A stretch of 64,000 nucleotides of DNA from Sphingomonas swuensis (GCF_039538045.1 NZ_BAABBQ010000001.1:2068001-2132000), one strand, 5' to 3'. Positions 19,322 to 29,077 are shown, counted from the first letter of the stretch. Translations and numbers: made by a program. Notes: generated from the letters alone by a model not told the origin.

Positions 19322-20608
19322 ATGGCGCGTATCCTGCTCATCGTCGGCGGGGGAATCGCGGCCTTCAAGGCGGCCGAGATGATTCGCCTGGCTCGCCGGA
19401 TGGGGCATGAGGTGACTCCGGTGCTGACCGCCGGCGGTGCCCACTTCGTCACTCCGATGACTCTCGCCGCACTGGCCGAGAGCCCGGTCTACACCTCGCT
19501 TTGGGACCTCAAGGACGAGACCGAGATGGGCCACATCCAGCTCAGCCGGGCCGCAGACCTCGTCCTCGTCTGTCCCGCCACCGCCGACCTCCTCGCCAAG
19601 ATGGCGGCGGGGATTGCCGACGACCTTGCCACCACCCTCCTGCTGGCCACCGACAAGCCGGTCTTCGCCGCGCCCGCGATGAACGTCCGCATGTGGCTGC
19701 ACGAGGCGACCAAGGCGAACGTCGCCACGCTTCGTGCCCGCGGGGTGACGGTGATCGAACCCGTCGAAGGCGCCATGGCCTGCGGCGAATACGGCCCGGG
19801 AAGGCTGCCCGAGCCGGCGGAGATCCTTTCCTTCGTCCTCCCTGCTGGCGCAGCCAGTGGGGAGGGGGACCGCTCGGCGCAGGCGAGTGGTGGAAAGGCC
19901 AGCGCCCGTGAGGCCCCTCCGTCAGTCGCTGTCGCGACTGCCACCCCCCCAGCACTGCGCGCCGGGGAGGATTTGTCGGGCACCCACATCCTCGTCACCG
20001 CCGGCCCGACCCACGAGCCGATCGACCCCGTCCGGGTCATCGCCAACCGCTCCTCGGGCCGCCAAGGTTTCGACATCGCCGCCGCCGCTGCCGCGCTTGG
20101 CGCGCGGGTGACCCTCGTCGCCGGTCCGGTCGCACTTCCCACTCCCGCCGGGGTCGCCCGCATCGACGTCGAGACCGCCGACGAGATGCTCGCCGCGGTC
20201 GAGGCGGCGCTGCCAGCCGATGCCGCCATCCTCGTCGCCGCGGTGGCCGACTGGAAGGTCGAGGCGAGCCCGACCAAATTGAAGAAGGACGCCGGCCCGC
20301 CCGAGCTTCGCTTCGCCGCCAACCCCGACATCCTCGCCACCCTCGGTCGCCATCCCGAGCGACCGGCGCTGCTGGTCGGCTTCGCTGCCGAGACCGATAA
20401 CCTTCTTGCCAATGCCGCCGCCAAGCGCGTCCGCAAGGGCGCCGACTGGATCCTCGCCAACGACGTTTCCGGCGATGTCATGGGCGGCGCCTCCAACCAC
20501 CTCCATCTCGTCACCGAAGCCGGTGCCGAGGATCTCGGGGCCGGCTCGAAGGAGGCGCTTGCCCGCACCCTCGTCGCCCGCCTCGCCAGGACCCTGAAGG
20601 ACCGATGA
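19322..20608 (+). CDS. coaBC: Bifunctional phosphopantothenoylcysteine decarboxylase / phosphopantothenate-cysteine ligase CoaBC
   Basis: 428 residues. Two consecutive steps of coenzyme A synthesis. The N-terminal flavodoxin-like CoaC domain (1-175) has [10 protein letters not shown], the PAMNVRMW motif (about 118-125) and the active-site Cys in [15 protein letters not shown] (about 153). The C-terminal CoaB ligase domain (about 220-428) has [39 protein letters not shown] and [11 protein letters not shown]. The linker (about 173-217) is long and low in complexity, and its DNA is a recognisable interspersed repeat (separate entry). The start at 19322 lies one base after a different repeat, with only a weak ribosome site. 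It overlaps dut by ATGA. Confidence 0.95.
   Translation: MARILLIVGGGIAAFKAAEMIRLARRMGHEVTPVLTAGGAHFVTPMTLAALAESPVYTSLWDLKDETEMGHIQLSRAADLVLVCPATADLLAKMAAGIADDLATTLLLATDKPVFAAPAMNVRMWLHEATKANVATLRARGVTVIEPVEGAMACGEYGPGRLPEPAEILSFVLPAGAASGEGDRSAQASGGKASAREAPPSVAVATATPPALRAGEDLSGTHILVTAGPTHEPIDPVRVIANRSSGRQGFDIAAAAAALGARVTLVAGPVALPTPAGVARIDVETADEMLAAVEAALPADAAILVAAVADWKVEASPTKLKKDAGPPELRFAANPDILATLGRHPERPALLVGFAAETDNLLANAAAKRVRKGADWILANDVSGDVMGGASNHLHLVTEAGAEDLGAGSKEALARTLVARLARTLKDR
19837..19971. repeat. CCTCCCC/GGGGAGG interspersed repeat captured inside the coaBC coding sequence
   Basis: 135 bp, a multiple of three, inside coaBC between the two enzyme domains. Both ends are palindromic: the left end CCTCCCTGCTGGC ... 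CCAGTGGGGAGG and the right end CCCCCAGCACTGCGCGCCGGGG. The middle contains CCCCTCCGTCAGTCGC and GTCGCGACTGCC. The same blocks occur in non-coding DNA after ubiB (inverse orientation) and, degenerate, after secB. It encodes a Gly/Ala/Ser-rich linker. Confidence 0.75.
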
Positions 20609-21042
20609 TCCAGATCCAGATTCACCGCCTGCCCCATGGGGAAGGCCTGCCGCTGCCTGCCTATGCCACCGCGCATGCCGCCGGGATGGACGTCGTCGCG
20701 GCCGAGGATCTCGACCTTGCGCCCGGGCAGCGCCACGCGGTCGCGACCGGCTTCCGAATTGCCATTCCCGAGGGCTACGAAGTCCAGGTTCGCCCCCGCT
20801 CGGGCCTCGCCCTCAAGCACGGCATCACGGTTCCGAACACGCCGGGCACGATCGACGCGGATTATCGCGGCGAGCTCAAGGTCATCATGATCAACCACGG
20901 CGACCAGCCCTTCCCGATCCGCCGCGGCGAGCGCATCGCCCAGCTCGTGCCCGCCGCCGTCACCCAGGCGCAATGGGCCGAGGTCGACGAACTCGACGAG
21001 ACCATTCGCGGGCAGGGCGGGTTCGGGAGCACGGGGCGCTGA
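20605..21042 (+). CDS. dut: Deoxyuridine 5'-triphosphate nucleotidohydrolase
   Basis: 145 residues, the usual trimeric dUTPase. It splits dUTP into dUMP and pyrophosphate, keeping uracil out of DNA and feeding dTMP synthesis. All five motifs are visible: [43 protein letters not shown], and the C-terminal glycine-rich arm [11 protein letters not shown]. The start overlaps the coaBC stop (ATGA). The stop overlaps the likely CTG start of the following gene. Confidence 0.97.
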   Translation: MIQIQIHRLPHGEGLPLPAYATAHAAGMDVVAAEDLDLAPGQRHAVATGFRIAIPEGYEVQVRPRSGLALKHGITVPNTPGTIDADYRGELKVIMINHGDQPFPIRRGERIAQLVPAAVTQAQWAEVDELDETIRGQGGFGSTGR

Positions 21043-21782
21043 CCGACGAAGAGCTCACCCGCTACGCCCGCCAGATCGTTCTTCCCCAGCTTGGCGGGAC
21101 CGGACAGCAGAAGCTGAAGGCGGCACGGGTCGCAGTGATTGGCGCGGGCGGGATCGGCGCGGCCGTCATTCCCGCGCTCGCCGGCGCGGGGGTCGGGGCG
21201 CTGACGATCGTCGATCCCGACACCGCCGACCTCTCGAACCTTCATCGCCAGCCGATCTACCGCTCGCGCGACGCGGGCGAGCCCAAGGCCGCGCTCGCGG
21301 GCCAGTTCGTCCGCCGCCTCAACCCCTTCGTCGAGGTCGACCCGATCGAGCGGCGGATCGATCCCGAGACGGCACCCGCCCTTCTTGCTGGCCACCATCT
21401 GGTGATCGACGGCACCGACAATTTCGCCACCCGGCTCGCGGTGAGCGACGCCTGCGTCGCGCTCGGCCTGCCGCTGCTCTCGGCGGCCGCACAGCAGTGG
21501 CAGGGCCAGGTCGGGCTCTTCTTGGGACGCCCCTGCTACCGCTGCTTCGTCGGGGACGCCTTCGACGCCGACGATTGCGACAATTGCGCCGAGCTTGGGG
21601 TCACCGGGGCGCTGACCGGCCTTGCCGGCAACCTCGCCGCCCTGCTCGCCATCCGCTTCCTGACGCAGGCGGGCGATGATCCCTCGGGCAGGCTCCACCT
21701 CATCGACGCCCTCGCCGGCACCCAGCGCCAGATCCGCATCATGGCGGACCCGGGCTGCCGCGCCTGCGGACAGCCCGGCTGA
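20973..21782 (+). CDS. ThiF/MoeB/HesA family adenylyltransferase (E1-like)
   Basis: E1-like fold: the N-terminal [20 protein letters not shown] segment, the nucleotide-binding [19 protein letters not shown], the Asp of [16 protein letters not shown], and [14 protein letters not shown]. It would adenylate the C-terminus of a ubiquitin-like sulfur carrier (MoaD or ThiS). The two Cys pairs are PCYRC and GCRAC, with CDNC between. At about 248 residues it matches the short MoeB form without a rhodanese domain. The given start is the only ATG (20973) and would overlap dut by 70 bp, adding a 22-residue Arg-rich extension unlike the family. A CTG at 21039, in the dut stop (CTGA), fits the conserved N-terminus better. 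Confidence 0.88.
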   Translation: MGRGRRTRRDHSRAGRVREHGALTDEELTRYARQIVLPQLGGTGQQKLKAARVAVIGAGGIGAAVIPALAGAGVGALTIVDPDTADLSNLHRQPIYRSRDAGEPKAALAGQFVRRLNPFVEVDPIERRIDPETAPALLAGHHLVIDGTDNFATRLAVSDACVALGLPLLSAAAQQWQGQVGLFLGRPCYRCFVGDAFDADDCDNCAELGVTGALTGLAGNLAALLAIRFLTQAGDDPSGRLHLIDALAGTQRQIRIMADPGCRACGQPG

Positions 21783-21786
21783 GCGG

Positions 21787-24279
21787 TTACTTGGCCTTCT
21801 TGGCCGGGGCCTTCTTGGCGGGCGCTGCCTTCTTCTTGGCCGGGGCCTTCTTCTTGCCCTTGGCCGGCCCCTTGGCCGCCTTGGCGTCGATCAGCACCAC
21901 CGCCTCGTCAAGCGTCAGCGCCTTGGGATCGGCGGCCTTGGGCAGGGTCGCGTGGATGGTGCCGTCGGAGACGTAGGGACCGAACCGCCCTTCCAGCACC
22001 TTGAGCTCCTTGCCGCTCTCGGGGTGCGCACCGAGCACCGCAAGCGGCTCGCGTGACGCGCCCCGCCCCTTGCCGCCGCCCGCCGCGGCATCGGCCAGCT
22101 TGGCGACCGCGGCGTTCATCCCGGTCTCGAACACCTCGGCGGTGGTGGACAGGCGGGCATATTTGCCCTGGTGCATGAGGTAGGGCCCGTAGCGCCCGAT
22201 CGACGCGCTGATCGGCTCGCCCGTCTCCGGGTGCATCCCGATCTCGCGCGGCAGGCTCAGCAGCTTCTTCGCCCAGTCGAGATCGACCGAGACGTCCTTC
22301 GGAATTGACGCGCGCTTGTCGCCCTGCTCGACATAGGGACCGAAGCGCCCGCTCTTGAGCATGATGCCCTCGCCGAGGTCGGTCGGCTCGCTGCTGGTCG
22401 CCGCCGCGTCGCCGCCCTGCCCGAACTTCCGGGTGAACTTGCACTCGGGATAGTTGGAGCAGGCGACGAACGCGCCGAACTTGCCCCCGCGAAGCGCCAG
22501 CCGCCCGGTCCCGCACGCCGGGCACAGCCGCGGATCGCTGCCGTCACCCTTGTCGGGGAACAGCCAGGGAGAGAGGAACTCGTCGAGCGCCGCCGTCACT
22601 TCCGACGGCTTCTGCTCCATCACCTCGCCCGCCTTGGGCTTGAAGTCGCGCCAGAAGTCCTCGAGCAGCTTGAGCCACGCCATCCGCCCGCCCGACACGT
22701 CGTCCAGCTCGTCCTCGAGCTCGGCGGTGTAGTCGTAGCTGACGTACTTCTCGAAGAAGCGCTCGAGGAAGGCCGTCACCAGCCGCCCGCTCTCCTCGGG
22801 GATGAAGCGCTGCTTCTCGAGCCGCACATACTCGCGGTCCTTGAGCGTCTGCAGCGTCGCCGCATAGGTCGACGGCCGCCCAATGCCGAGCTCCTCGAGC
22901 CGCTTGACCAGGCTCGCTTCCGAGTAACGCGGCGGCGGCTGGGTGAAGCTCTGCACCGCGTCGACCCCGAGCATGCCGGGCCGGTCGCCCTTGGCGAGGT
23001 GGGGCATTTTGGCGCCGTCCTCCTCGTCCCCCTTCTCGTCGCGGCCCTCCTCGTAGAGCGCGAGGAAGCCGGGGGAGAGCGTCACCTGGCCCGTCGCCCG
23101 AAGCCGGGCACGGTCGCTCGCCAATTCGACCACGGTCCGCTCGAGCCGAGCCGCCGCCATCTGGCTTGCAAGGGCGCGGTTGAGCACGAGCTCGTAGAGC
23201 CGGGCATGGTCGCCGCTACCGGCCGACAGGCGGCCGAAATCGGTCGGTCGGATCGCCTCGTGGGCTTCCTGCGCATTCTTGGCCTTGGAGGTGTACTGCC
23301 GCGGCTTGTCGGGAAGGTGCGCCGCGCCGAAGCGATCGGCCACAGCCTTGCGTGCCGCGCTGATCGCCTCGCCCGCCATCTGCACGCCGTCGGTCCGCAT
23401 GTAGGTGATCAGGCCGTCCTCGTAGAGCTGCTGCGCCACCCGCATCGTGTGGCTGGCGGCAAAGCCAAGCTTGCGCGCGGCTTCCTGCTGCAGGGTCGAG
23501 GTGGTGAAGGGCGGAGGCGGATTGCGGGTGAACGGCTTGGTCTCGACGCTCGCCACCGCGAACTGCCCGGCTTCGACGGCCTTCTTCGCCGCGCTCGCCG
23601 AGCCCTTGTCGCCGAGCGTCAGCTTGTCGATCTTGGTCCCGTCGAGCTCGACCAGCCGAGCGGAGAACTCCTGCGCATTGGCCTCGAAGCGGGCGGTGAC
23701 AGTCCAATATTCCTGCGCGGTGAAGCGCTCGATCTCGGCCTCGCGGTCGACGATAAGTCGCAGCGCAACCGACTGGACGCGGCCCGCGCTCTTGGCGCCC
23801 GGAAGCTTGCGCCAGAGGATCGGGGACAGGGTGAAACCAACCAGATAGTCGAGCGCCCGGCGAGCGCGATAGGCATCGATGAGGTCCGTATCGAGCTCAC
23901 GCGGCGCCGCCATCGCATCCAGCACCGCCGACTTGGTGATCGCGTTGAAGGTCACCCGCTGGACGTTCTTGGGCAGCGCCTTGCGCTTCCGGAGCAGCTC
24001 CTGAACGTGCCAGCTGATCGCCTCGCCCTCGCGGTCGGGGTCGGTTGCGAGGATCAGCGCATCGGCGTCCTTGGCGGCATCGGCGATCGCCTTCACCTGC
24101 CGCGCCTTGTCGGGATAGGTCTCCCACTCCATCGCGAAGTCCTGGTCGGGATCGACCGAGCCGTCCTTGGGCGGCAGGTCGCGGACATGGCCATAGCTCG
24201 CCAGCACCGTATGGCCCGGCCCCAGATACTTCTCGATGGTCTTGGCCTTTGCAGGCGATTCGACGACGACCAGCTTCAC
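21787..24279 (-). CDS. topA: DNA topoisomerase I
   Basis: 830 residues. Type IA topoisomerase that relaxes negative supercoils. The Toprim domain opens with KLVVVESPAKAKTIEKYLG and holds ATDPDREGEAISWH. The catalytic Tyr lies in LITYMRTDGVQ, near residue 293. The C-terminal half has zinc-finger/repeat units: CPACGTGRLALRGGKFGAFVAC with a NYPECKF follow-up, and two GRYGPYL/GRFGPYV repeats. The last 35 residues are almost only Lys, Ala and Pro, a DNA-binding type tail. Upstream is dprA on the same strand, about 50 bp away. Confidence 0.97.
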   Translation of the reverse strand: MKLVVVESPAKAKTIEKYLGPGHTVLASYGHVRDLPPKDGSVDPDQDFAMEWETYPDKARQVKAIADAAKDADALILATDPDREGEAISWHVQELLRKRKALPKNVQRVTFNAITKSAVLDAMAAPRELDTDLIDAYRARRALDYLVGFTLSPILWRKLPGAKSAGRVQSVALRLIVDREAEIERFTAQEYWTVTARFEANAQEFSARLVELDGTKIDKLTLGDKGSASAAKKAVEAGQFAVASVETKPFTRNPPPPFTTSTLQQEAARKLGFAASHTMRVAQQLYEDGLITYMRTDGVQMAGEAISAARKAVADRFGAAHLPDKPRQYTSKAKNAQEAHEAIRPTDFGRLSAGSGDHARLYELVLNRALASQMAAARLERTVVELASDRARLRATGQVTLSPGFLALYEEGRDEKGDEEDGAKMPHLAKGDRPGMLGVDAVQSFTQPPPRYSEASLVKRLEELGIGRPSTYAATLQTLKDREYVRLEKQRFIPEESGRLVTAFLERFFEKYVSYDYTAELEDELDDVSGGRMAWLKLLEDFWRDFKPKAGEVMEQKPSEVTAALDEFLSPWLFPDKGDGSDPRLCPACGTGRLALRGGKFGAFVACSNYPECKFTRKFGQGGDAAATSSEPTDLGEGIMLKSGRFGPYVEQGDKRASIPKDVSVDLDWAKKLLSLPREIGMHPETGEPISASIGRYGPYLMHQGKYARLSTTAEVFETGMNAAVAKLADAAAGGGKGRGASREPLAVLGAHPESGKELKVLEGRFGPYVSDGTIHATLPKAADPKALTLDEAVVLIDAKAAKGPAKGKKKAPAKKKAAPAKKAPAKKAK

Positions 24280-24332
24280 TTCGATTGTTCCTCACGCATA
24301 CGCACGAGGGTGGGGAGCCACAGGAGGGGTCG

Positions 24333-25427
24333 TCAAGCCATTCGAAGGCTGACCTTGCCGCCGGCATGCCGGTCGAGCCTTCCGGCGAGGTCAAGCTCGA
24401 GCAGCACCAGCTGCACCGCGCCGGGCTCGAGGCCAGACAGGCGGACGATCTCGTCGACTGGTGCAGGCGAGGGCCCGAGCAGCTCCTCAACCCGGGCCCG
24501 CTCGGCGGAGTCGGGCTCGACGACCGCAGGCGCACTCGGATGCGAGAAGAGGTCCCTTCCCGAACGAACGCCCCCAAGCCCTGGCCTCAGCGCCCCGAGC
24601 ACTTCTCCCGCGTTCTGCACCAGCGTCGCGCCGTCGCGGATCAGCCCGTTGCAGCCCTGGGCACGGAGATCAAGCGGGCTGCCGGGCACCGCCATCACTT
24701 CCCGCCCCATTTCGGCTGCCAGGCGGGCGGTGATCAGCGAACCCGAGCGCGGCGCGGCCTCGACCACCACCGTTCCCGCCGACACGCCGGCGATGATCCG
24801 GTTTCGATACGGAAAGTGCCGCGCTCTCGGCTCCGTGCCCGGTGGCATCTCGGCGAGCACCAGCCCGCGCTCGCCGAGCGTGCGCTGCAGTCGCTCGTTC
24901 TCGGGCGGGTAGAAGATGTCGAGCCCGCCGGCGATGACGCCGATGGTACCGGTTTCCAGCGAGCCCTCGTGCGCCGCGGCATCGATCCCGCGCGCCAGTC
25001 CCGAAACCACAACCTGGCCCTCCCGGCCAAGCTCGTGGGCGAGGCTCCGGGCGAAGCGGCAGGCGGCGGCGCTGGCATTGCGCGCGCCGACCATCGCTAC
25101 CAGCGGTCGGTCGAGCAGGGTCAGGTCGCCGAGCGCCGTCAGCAGCGGGGGCGCATCGTCCGCCTCGGCCAGCAGGCGCGGGTAGAGGCCCTGCCCGACC
25201 GTGAGATAGCGGCCGCCGAGCTTCTCGACCCGCGTCATCTCGGCGCGCGCCGCGGCCTCGGTGCACAAGGCCGGCAAGCGTCCGCCGCCCCGCGCGGCGA
25301 GGTCGGGCACGGCCCGCAGCGCCGCCTCGGCCGAGCCGAAGCGGAGCAGCAACTGGCGGAAGGTAACAGGACCGATGCTCTGCGAGCGGATCAGCCGGAT
25401 CCGCGCGAGAAGATCGTTCTCGTTCAA
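24333..25427 (-). CDS. dprA: DNA-processing protein DprA (Smf)
   Basis: 364 residues. Binds incoming single-stranded DNA in natural transformation and loads RecA; nearly universal even in strains not known to be competent. The N-terminal SAM-like part (about 5-60) starts NENDLLARIRLIRS. The Rossmann-like core has VAMVGARNASAAACRFARSL, SGLARGIDAAAHEGSL, PYRNRIIAGVS and GCNGLIRDGA. The C-terminal winged-helix-like domain has PVDEIVRLSGLEPGAVQLVLLELDLAGRL (about 320-350; written in parts: PVDEIVRLSGL, VQLVLLELDLAG). The TTG start at 25427 overlaps the plsY stop; a longer frame through plsY is a different reading frame of that gene. Confidence 0.93.
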   Translation of the reverse strand: MNENDLLARIRLIRSQSIGPVTFRQLLLRFGSAEAALRAVPDLAARGGGRLPALCTEAAARAEMTRVEKLGGRYLTVGQGLYPRLLAEADDAPPLLTALGDLTLLDRPLVAMVGARNASAAACRFARSLAHELGREGQVVVSGLARGIDAAAHEGSLETGTIGVIAGGLDIFYPPENERLQRTLGERGLVLAEMPPGTEPRARHFPYRNRIIAGVSAGTVVVEAAPRSGSLITARLAAEMGREVMAVPGSPLDLRAQGCNGLIRDGATLVQNAGEVLGALRPGLGGVRSGRDLFSHPSAPAVVEPDSAERARVEELLGPSPAPVDEIVRLSGLEPGAVQLVLLELDLAGRLDRHAGGKVSLRMA

Positions 25428-26014
25428 GCCCGCGACCGACCGACCCGCGGCTCGGTCCCGGCGCGAAGCCGGGCGATGTTCTCGCGATGCTTGTAGATGA
25501 TCAGGAGGGCGAAGGCGGCGAGCATGATGGTCAACTCGCCCCGCCCGAGCAGCGCGGACGCGATCGGCGCGCTGACCGCCGCGGCCATGCCCGCGACCGA
25601 GGAGATGCGAAGCAGCAGCAGACCGCCGATCCACACCGCCGCGTAGATCATCCCGATCGGCCAGGCGAGGCCAAGCAGGATGCCGAGGAGGGTCGCCACG
25701 CCCTTGCCGCCCCGGAAGCGGAGCCACAGCGGGTAGAGATGCCCGATCAGCGCTCCGCCCGCGGCAATCCGGCCGTGGCCCGGCCACAGCCACTCGGCCA
25801 GGAGCACCGCCGCCGTGCCCTTGAGCGCATCGAGGAGGAGCGTCGCCGCAGCGAGCCCCTTGGAGCCGGTGCGGAGCACGTTGGTCGCGCCGATGTTGCC
25901 GCTGCCGATGTCGCGGATGTCGCCGCGGCCGCTCAGCCGGGTGAGGAGTAGACCGAAAGGAATCGAGCCGAGCAGGTAACCGAGTGCCAGCGCCAGAAAC
26001 GGTTGAAAGAACAT
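25424..26014 (-). CDS. plsY: Glycerol-3-phosphate acyltransferase PlsY
   Basis: 196 residues, five to six membrane segments. Transfers an acyl group from acyl phosphate to glycerol-3-phosphate, the first step of phospholipid synthesis. The three PlsY motifs are visible: GSIPFGLLL with IRDIGSGNIGATNVLRTG (about 33-50), the GHLYPLWLRFRGGKGVAT motif (about 91-107), and KHRENIARLRAGTE near the C-terminus. The stop overlaps the dprA start, so the two are coupled. Confidence 0.96.
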   Translation of the reverse strand: MFFQPFLALALGYLLGSIPFGLLLTRLSGRGDIRDIGSGNIGATNVLRTGSKGLAAATLLLDALKGTAAVLLAEWLWPGHGRIAAGGALIGHLYPLWLRFRGGKGVATLLGILLGLAWPIGMIYAAVWIGGLLLLRISSVAGMAAAVSAPIASALLGRGELTIMLAAFALLIIYKHRENIARLRAGTEPRVGRSRA

Positions 26015-26069
26015 GCGCCAAGGCTAGTCAGCATTGCGCAGCCACGCAACGACCGTCACAAGCCGGCTC

Positions 26070-26849
26070 GTGAACGCCAGCGCCCCTCTCCTCTTCTTCG
26101 ATTCCGGTGTCGGGGGACTGTCGGTGCTCGGACCGACGCGGGCCCTGCTACCGGCCGCGCCGATCGTCTACGTCGCCGACAGCGCGGCCTTCCCCTACGG
26201 CACGCGGTCGGAGGCGGAGATCGCGGCGCGGGTGCCGGCGCTGCTCGGCCGGCTGACCGAGCGGTTCCGCCCGCGGCTTGCGGTGATCGCCTGCAACACC
26301 GCCTCGACCATCGCCCTGCCCTTCGTCCGCGCGGCGCTCGACATTCCGGTAGTCGGGACCGTGCCGGCGATAAAACCCGCCGCCGAGCGCTCGCGCAGCC
26401 GGGTGATCGGTGTGCTCGGCACCGAGGCGACGGTACGGCAGCCCTATGTCGACGACCTCGCCATGCGCTTCGCTGCCGACTGCACCGTGCTCCGCCACGG
26501 CTCGGCCGAGCTTGTCGCCCTGGCCGAGGCCAAGCTCGCCGGAGAGGCGATTGACCCCGCCGCAATTGCCGCCGCCGTGGCGCCGCTGACCGGGCGGGGC
26601 ATGGACGTCGTGGTGCTCGCCTGCACCCACTTCCCGCTGCTCGCCGACGAGCTTGCCGAAGCGCTTCCCGGGGTCGAGCAGATCGACGGCGGCCCCGGCA
26701 TCGCCCGCCGCATCGCCAGGCTCACCGAAGGTCAGCCCTGGCCCGAGCCGCCGGTGGGACATATTGTCCTATTCACCGGTGCGGGCCCCGGGCCCCATAT
26801 GGTGGAGGCATTTGCAAGCTACGGGCTCGGCGACGTTCGTCACGTCTGA
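26070..26849 (+). CDS. murI: Glutamate racemase
   Basis: 259 residues. Makes D-glutamate for peptidoglycan. Catalytic features: FFDSGVGGLSV at the N-terminus with the Asp-Ser pair, VYVADSAAFPYG, the two active-site Cys in VIACNTAST (about residue 75) and VVLACTHFP (about 185). GTG at 26070 (encoding VNASAPLLFFDSG) is preferred because the conserved part starts at once; a TTG 36 bp further upstream is possible. Divergent from plsY with little space between them. Confidence 0.94.
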   Translation: MNASAPLLFFDSGVGGLSVLGPTRALLPAAPIVYVADSAAFPYGTRSEAEIAARVPALLGRLTERFRPRLAVIACNTASTIALPFVRAALDIPVVGTVPAIKPAAERSRSRVIGVLGTEATVRQPYVDDLAMRFAADCTVLRHGSAELVALAEAKLAGEAIDPAAIAAAVAPLTGRGMDVVVLACTHFPLLADELAEALPGVEQIDGGPGIARRIARLTEGQPWPEPPVGHIVLFTGAGPGPHMVEAFASYGLGDVRHV

Positions 26850-26919
26850 CCACTTGCGAGTCATTTGCATTGGCCTTGCCGCTATGAAGTGAGTAAAGGC
26901 GCGCTCGAGCACGAGGCAC

Positions 26920-28134
26920 ATGGACTATTCTTCCATCTTCCAGGCAGCGATCGACCGGCTGCACGACGAGGGCCGGTACCGGGTCTTCATCGACATTCTG
27001 CGCAACAAGGGGTCGTACCCCAATGCGCGGTGCTTCGCTGGCCACAACGGCCCGAAGCCGATCACCGTCTGGTGCTCGAACGACTACCTTGGCATGGGCC
27101 AGCATCCCTCGGTCGTCGCGGCGATGGAGGAAGCGCTCCACGACGTCGGCGCCGGTTCGGGCGGCACCCGGAACATCGGCGGCAACACCCATTACCATGT
27201 CGACCTCGAGGCCGAACTCGCGGATCTGCACGGCAAGGAAGCCGCGCTGCTGTTCACCAGCGGCTATGTCTCGAACGAGGCGGCGCTGTCGACGCTCGGC
27301 AAGCTGCTTCCGGGCTGCGTCATCTTCTCGGACGAGCTCAACCACGCGTCGATGATCGCGGGGATCAAGAATAGCGGCTGCGAGAAGAAGATCTTCCGCC
27401 ACAACGACCTCGCGCACCTCGAGGAGCTGCTTGCCGCCGAGGACCCGGCGACGCCCAAGCTGATCGCCTTCGAGAGCGTCTATTCGATGGACGGCGATGT
27501 CGCTCCGATCGGCGCCTTCTGCGACCTCGCCGACCGCTTCGGCGCGCTGACCTATCTCGACGAGGTCCATGCCGTCGGCATGTACGGTCCGCGCGGTGGC
27601 GGCATCTCGGAGCGCGACGAAGTCGCCGACCGGGTGACGATCATCGAGGGCACGCTCGGCAAGGCCTTCGGCGTCATGGGCGGCTATATCGCAGCCGACA
27701 GGAACATCATCGACTGCATCCGGAGCTATGCCCCGGGCTTCATCTTCACCACTTCGCTGTCGCCCGTCCTTGTCGCCGGCGCACTCGCCAGCGTCCGCCA
27801 CCTCAAGCAGTCCGCCGAGGAGCGCGAGGGCCAGCAGGCTGCCGCGGCGATGCTCAAGCGCAAGTTCGCCGACGCCGGCCTGCCGGTGATGGATTCGACG
27901 ACGCACATCGTGCCGCTGCTAGTCGGCTGCCCGGCGCGCGCCAAGCGGATCAGCGACATCCTGCTCGCCGAATACGGGCTCTACGTGCAGCCGATCAATT
28001 ATCCGACCGTGCCTCGTGGCACCGAGCGGCTACGCTTCACGCCGGGTCCCAACCACGACGAGGCGATGCAGGACGAACTGACCGGCGCGCTGATCGAGAT
28101 CTTCGGTCGGCTGGAGATGCGCGAAGCCGCCTGA
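26920..28134 (+). CDS. hemA: 5-aminolevulinate synthase (alphaproteobacterial HemA)
   Basis: 404 residues. PLP enzyme that condenses glycine with succinyl-CoA to 5-aminolevulinate, the start of haem synthesis (Shemin pathway), as typical for alphaproteobacteria. Seen: [21 protein letters not shown] at the start (family-typical; 20 residues shown at most as [19 protein letters not shown]), CSNDYLGM (52-59), [15 protein letters not shown] (79-93), [16 protein letters not shown] (213-228) with the PLP-contact Asp and His, and the Schiff-base Lys248 in GTLGKAFG. About 70 bp lie between murI and this gene, so it likely has its own promoter. Confidence 0.97.
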   Translation: MDYSSIFQAAIDRLHDEGRYRVFIDILRNKGSYPNARCFAGHNGPKPITVWCSNDYLGMGQHPSVVAAMEEALHDVGAGSGGTRNIGGNTHYHVDLEAELADLHGKEAALLFTSGYVSNEAALSTLGKLLPGCVIFSDELNHASMIAGIKNSGCEKKIFRHNDLAHLEELLAAEDPATPKLIAFESVYSMDGDVAPIGAFCDLADRFGALTYLDEVHAVGMYGPRGGGISERDEVADRVTIIEGTLGKAFGVMGGYIAADRNIIDCIRSYAPGFIFTTSLSPVLVAGALASVRHLKQSAEEREGQQAAAAMLKRKFADAGLPVMDSTTHIVPLLVGCPARAKRISDILLAEYGLYVQPINYPTVPRGTERLRFTPGPNHDEAMQDELTGALIEIFGRLEMREAA

Positions 28135-28139
28135 GCGGG

Positions 28140-28580
28140 TCAGCGAACCAGTGCCCAGCCGCTCAGCGCGCAGCACAGGGCCAATCCGAGTGACAGTGGC
28201 AGCCGCAGCTTCAGCCACCATGGCGGAGCAAGCCGCCGGCGCATCAGCAGCCCGTCCACGAGCAGGCTCGCCAGCAACAGGATCGCAAGCCCGAATAGTC
28301 CCTCGGCCGGCTGGAAGGTGAAGATCGCCCACCAGGCTGCGAGGCTCGGGATCACGGCAACGACGAGCAGCGGCCAGCGCGGCCGCTCCTCCTTGCAGGC
28401 GAAGGCCCACCAGGTCCCGCCGAGGAAGCTCAGAATGATCGCCGCATAGGTCCGCACGAACCCGGGGGTCGAGGGCGCGAACAGGCCGAGGTCGAGCACG
28501 GCCACCGCGGTCAGCACCGCGGGCGGGATCAGCCCGGCCAGGCCGAGCAGGAGGGCGGGCAAGGGAACCGACTTCTTCAT
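28140..28580 (-). CDS. DUF3429 family membrane protein
   Basis: 146 residues with five hydrophobic segments (about 7-29, 43-60, 70-88, 96-110, 125-144). The DUF3429 pattern is recognisable in the TYAAIILSFLGGTWWAFA segment and the AWWAIFTFQPAEGLFGLAI segment. Function unknown; inner membrane. It converges on hemA with 5 bp between stop codons and diverges from rpiB with about 45 bp between starts. Confidence 0.85.
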   Translation of the reverse strand: MKKSVPLPALLLGLAGLIPPAVLTAVAVLDLGLFAPSTPGFVRTYAAIILSFLGGTWWAFACKEERPRWPLLVVAVIPSLAAWWAIFTFQPAEGLFGLAILLLASLLVDGLLMRRRLAPPWWLKLRLPLSLGLALCCALSGWALVR

Positions 28581-28624
28581 CCCGGCACGGTGGCATTTCG
28601 GACGAGCCGAGGCTAGATGGCGCC

Positions 28625-29077
28625 ATGCGCATCGCCCTCGCCGCCGACCATGCCGGATTCGCGCTCAAGGACGCCCTCGCCTCATGGCTGCGCGAGGTCG
28701 GCCACGATATCGTCGACCTTGGCACCAACGGGCCCGAGAGCGTCGACTATCCCCGCTTCGGAAGCCTCCTCGCCGAGACCATCGCCGCCGGCTCGGCCAA
28801 GCGCGGGATTGCGGTGTGCGGCTCGGGCATCGGAATCTCGATCGCGGTCAATCGCAACCCCGCCTGCCGCTGCGCGCTGGTCAACGAGCCACTCTCGGCG
28901 GCGCTGGCGCGCGAGCATAACGACGCCAATGTCATCGCATTGGGCGCGCGGCTGATCGGCATCGACCTTGCCAAGGCCTGCGTCACCGCCTTTCTCGACA
29001 CCCCGTTCGCCGGCGGGCGCCACCAGGCCCGCGTCGACCTTCTCACCGCCCCGCAGCCTCAGTCCCAGGGAGCCTGA
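28625..29077 (+). CDS. rpiB: Ribose-5-phosphate isomerase B
   Basis: 150 residues. Interconverts ribose-5-phosphate and ribulose-5-phosphate. RpiB/LacAB fold: [15 protein letters not shown] at the start, [15 protein letters not shown], the active-site Cys in [17 protein letters not shown] (about 68), and [16 protein letters not shown]. It is the first gene of rpiB-glyA-nrdR-trmJ-like, with 1 bp between its stop and glyA, so an operon is likely. The RpiB-GlyA pairing is common in alphaproteobacteria. Confidence 0.96.
   Translation: MRIALAADHAGFALKDALASWLREVGHDIVDLGTNGPESVDYPRFGSLLAETIAAGSAKRGIAVCGSGIGISIAVNRNPACRCALVNEPLSAALAREHNDANVIALGARLIGIDLAKACVTAFLDTPFAGGRHQARVDLLTAPQPQSQGA

Noticed and set aside
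25428..26021. Extension of dprA upstream through plsY in one open frame
   Set aside because: plsY is a clear gene in the other frame and the DprA N-terminus begins at the TTG in its stop codon.
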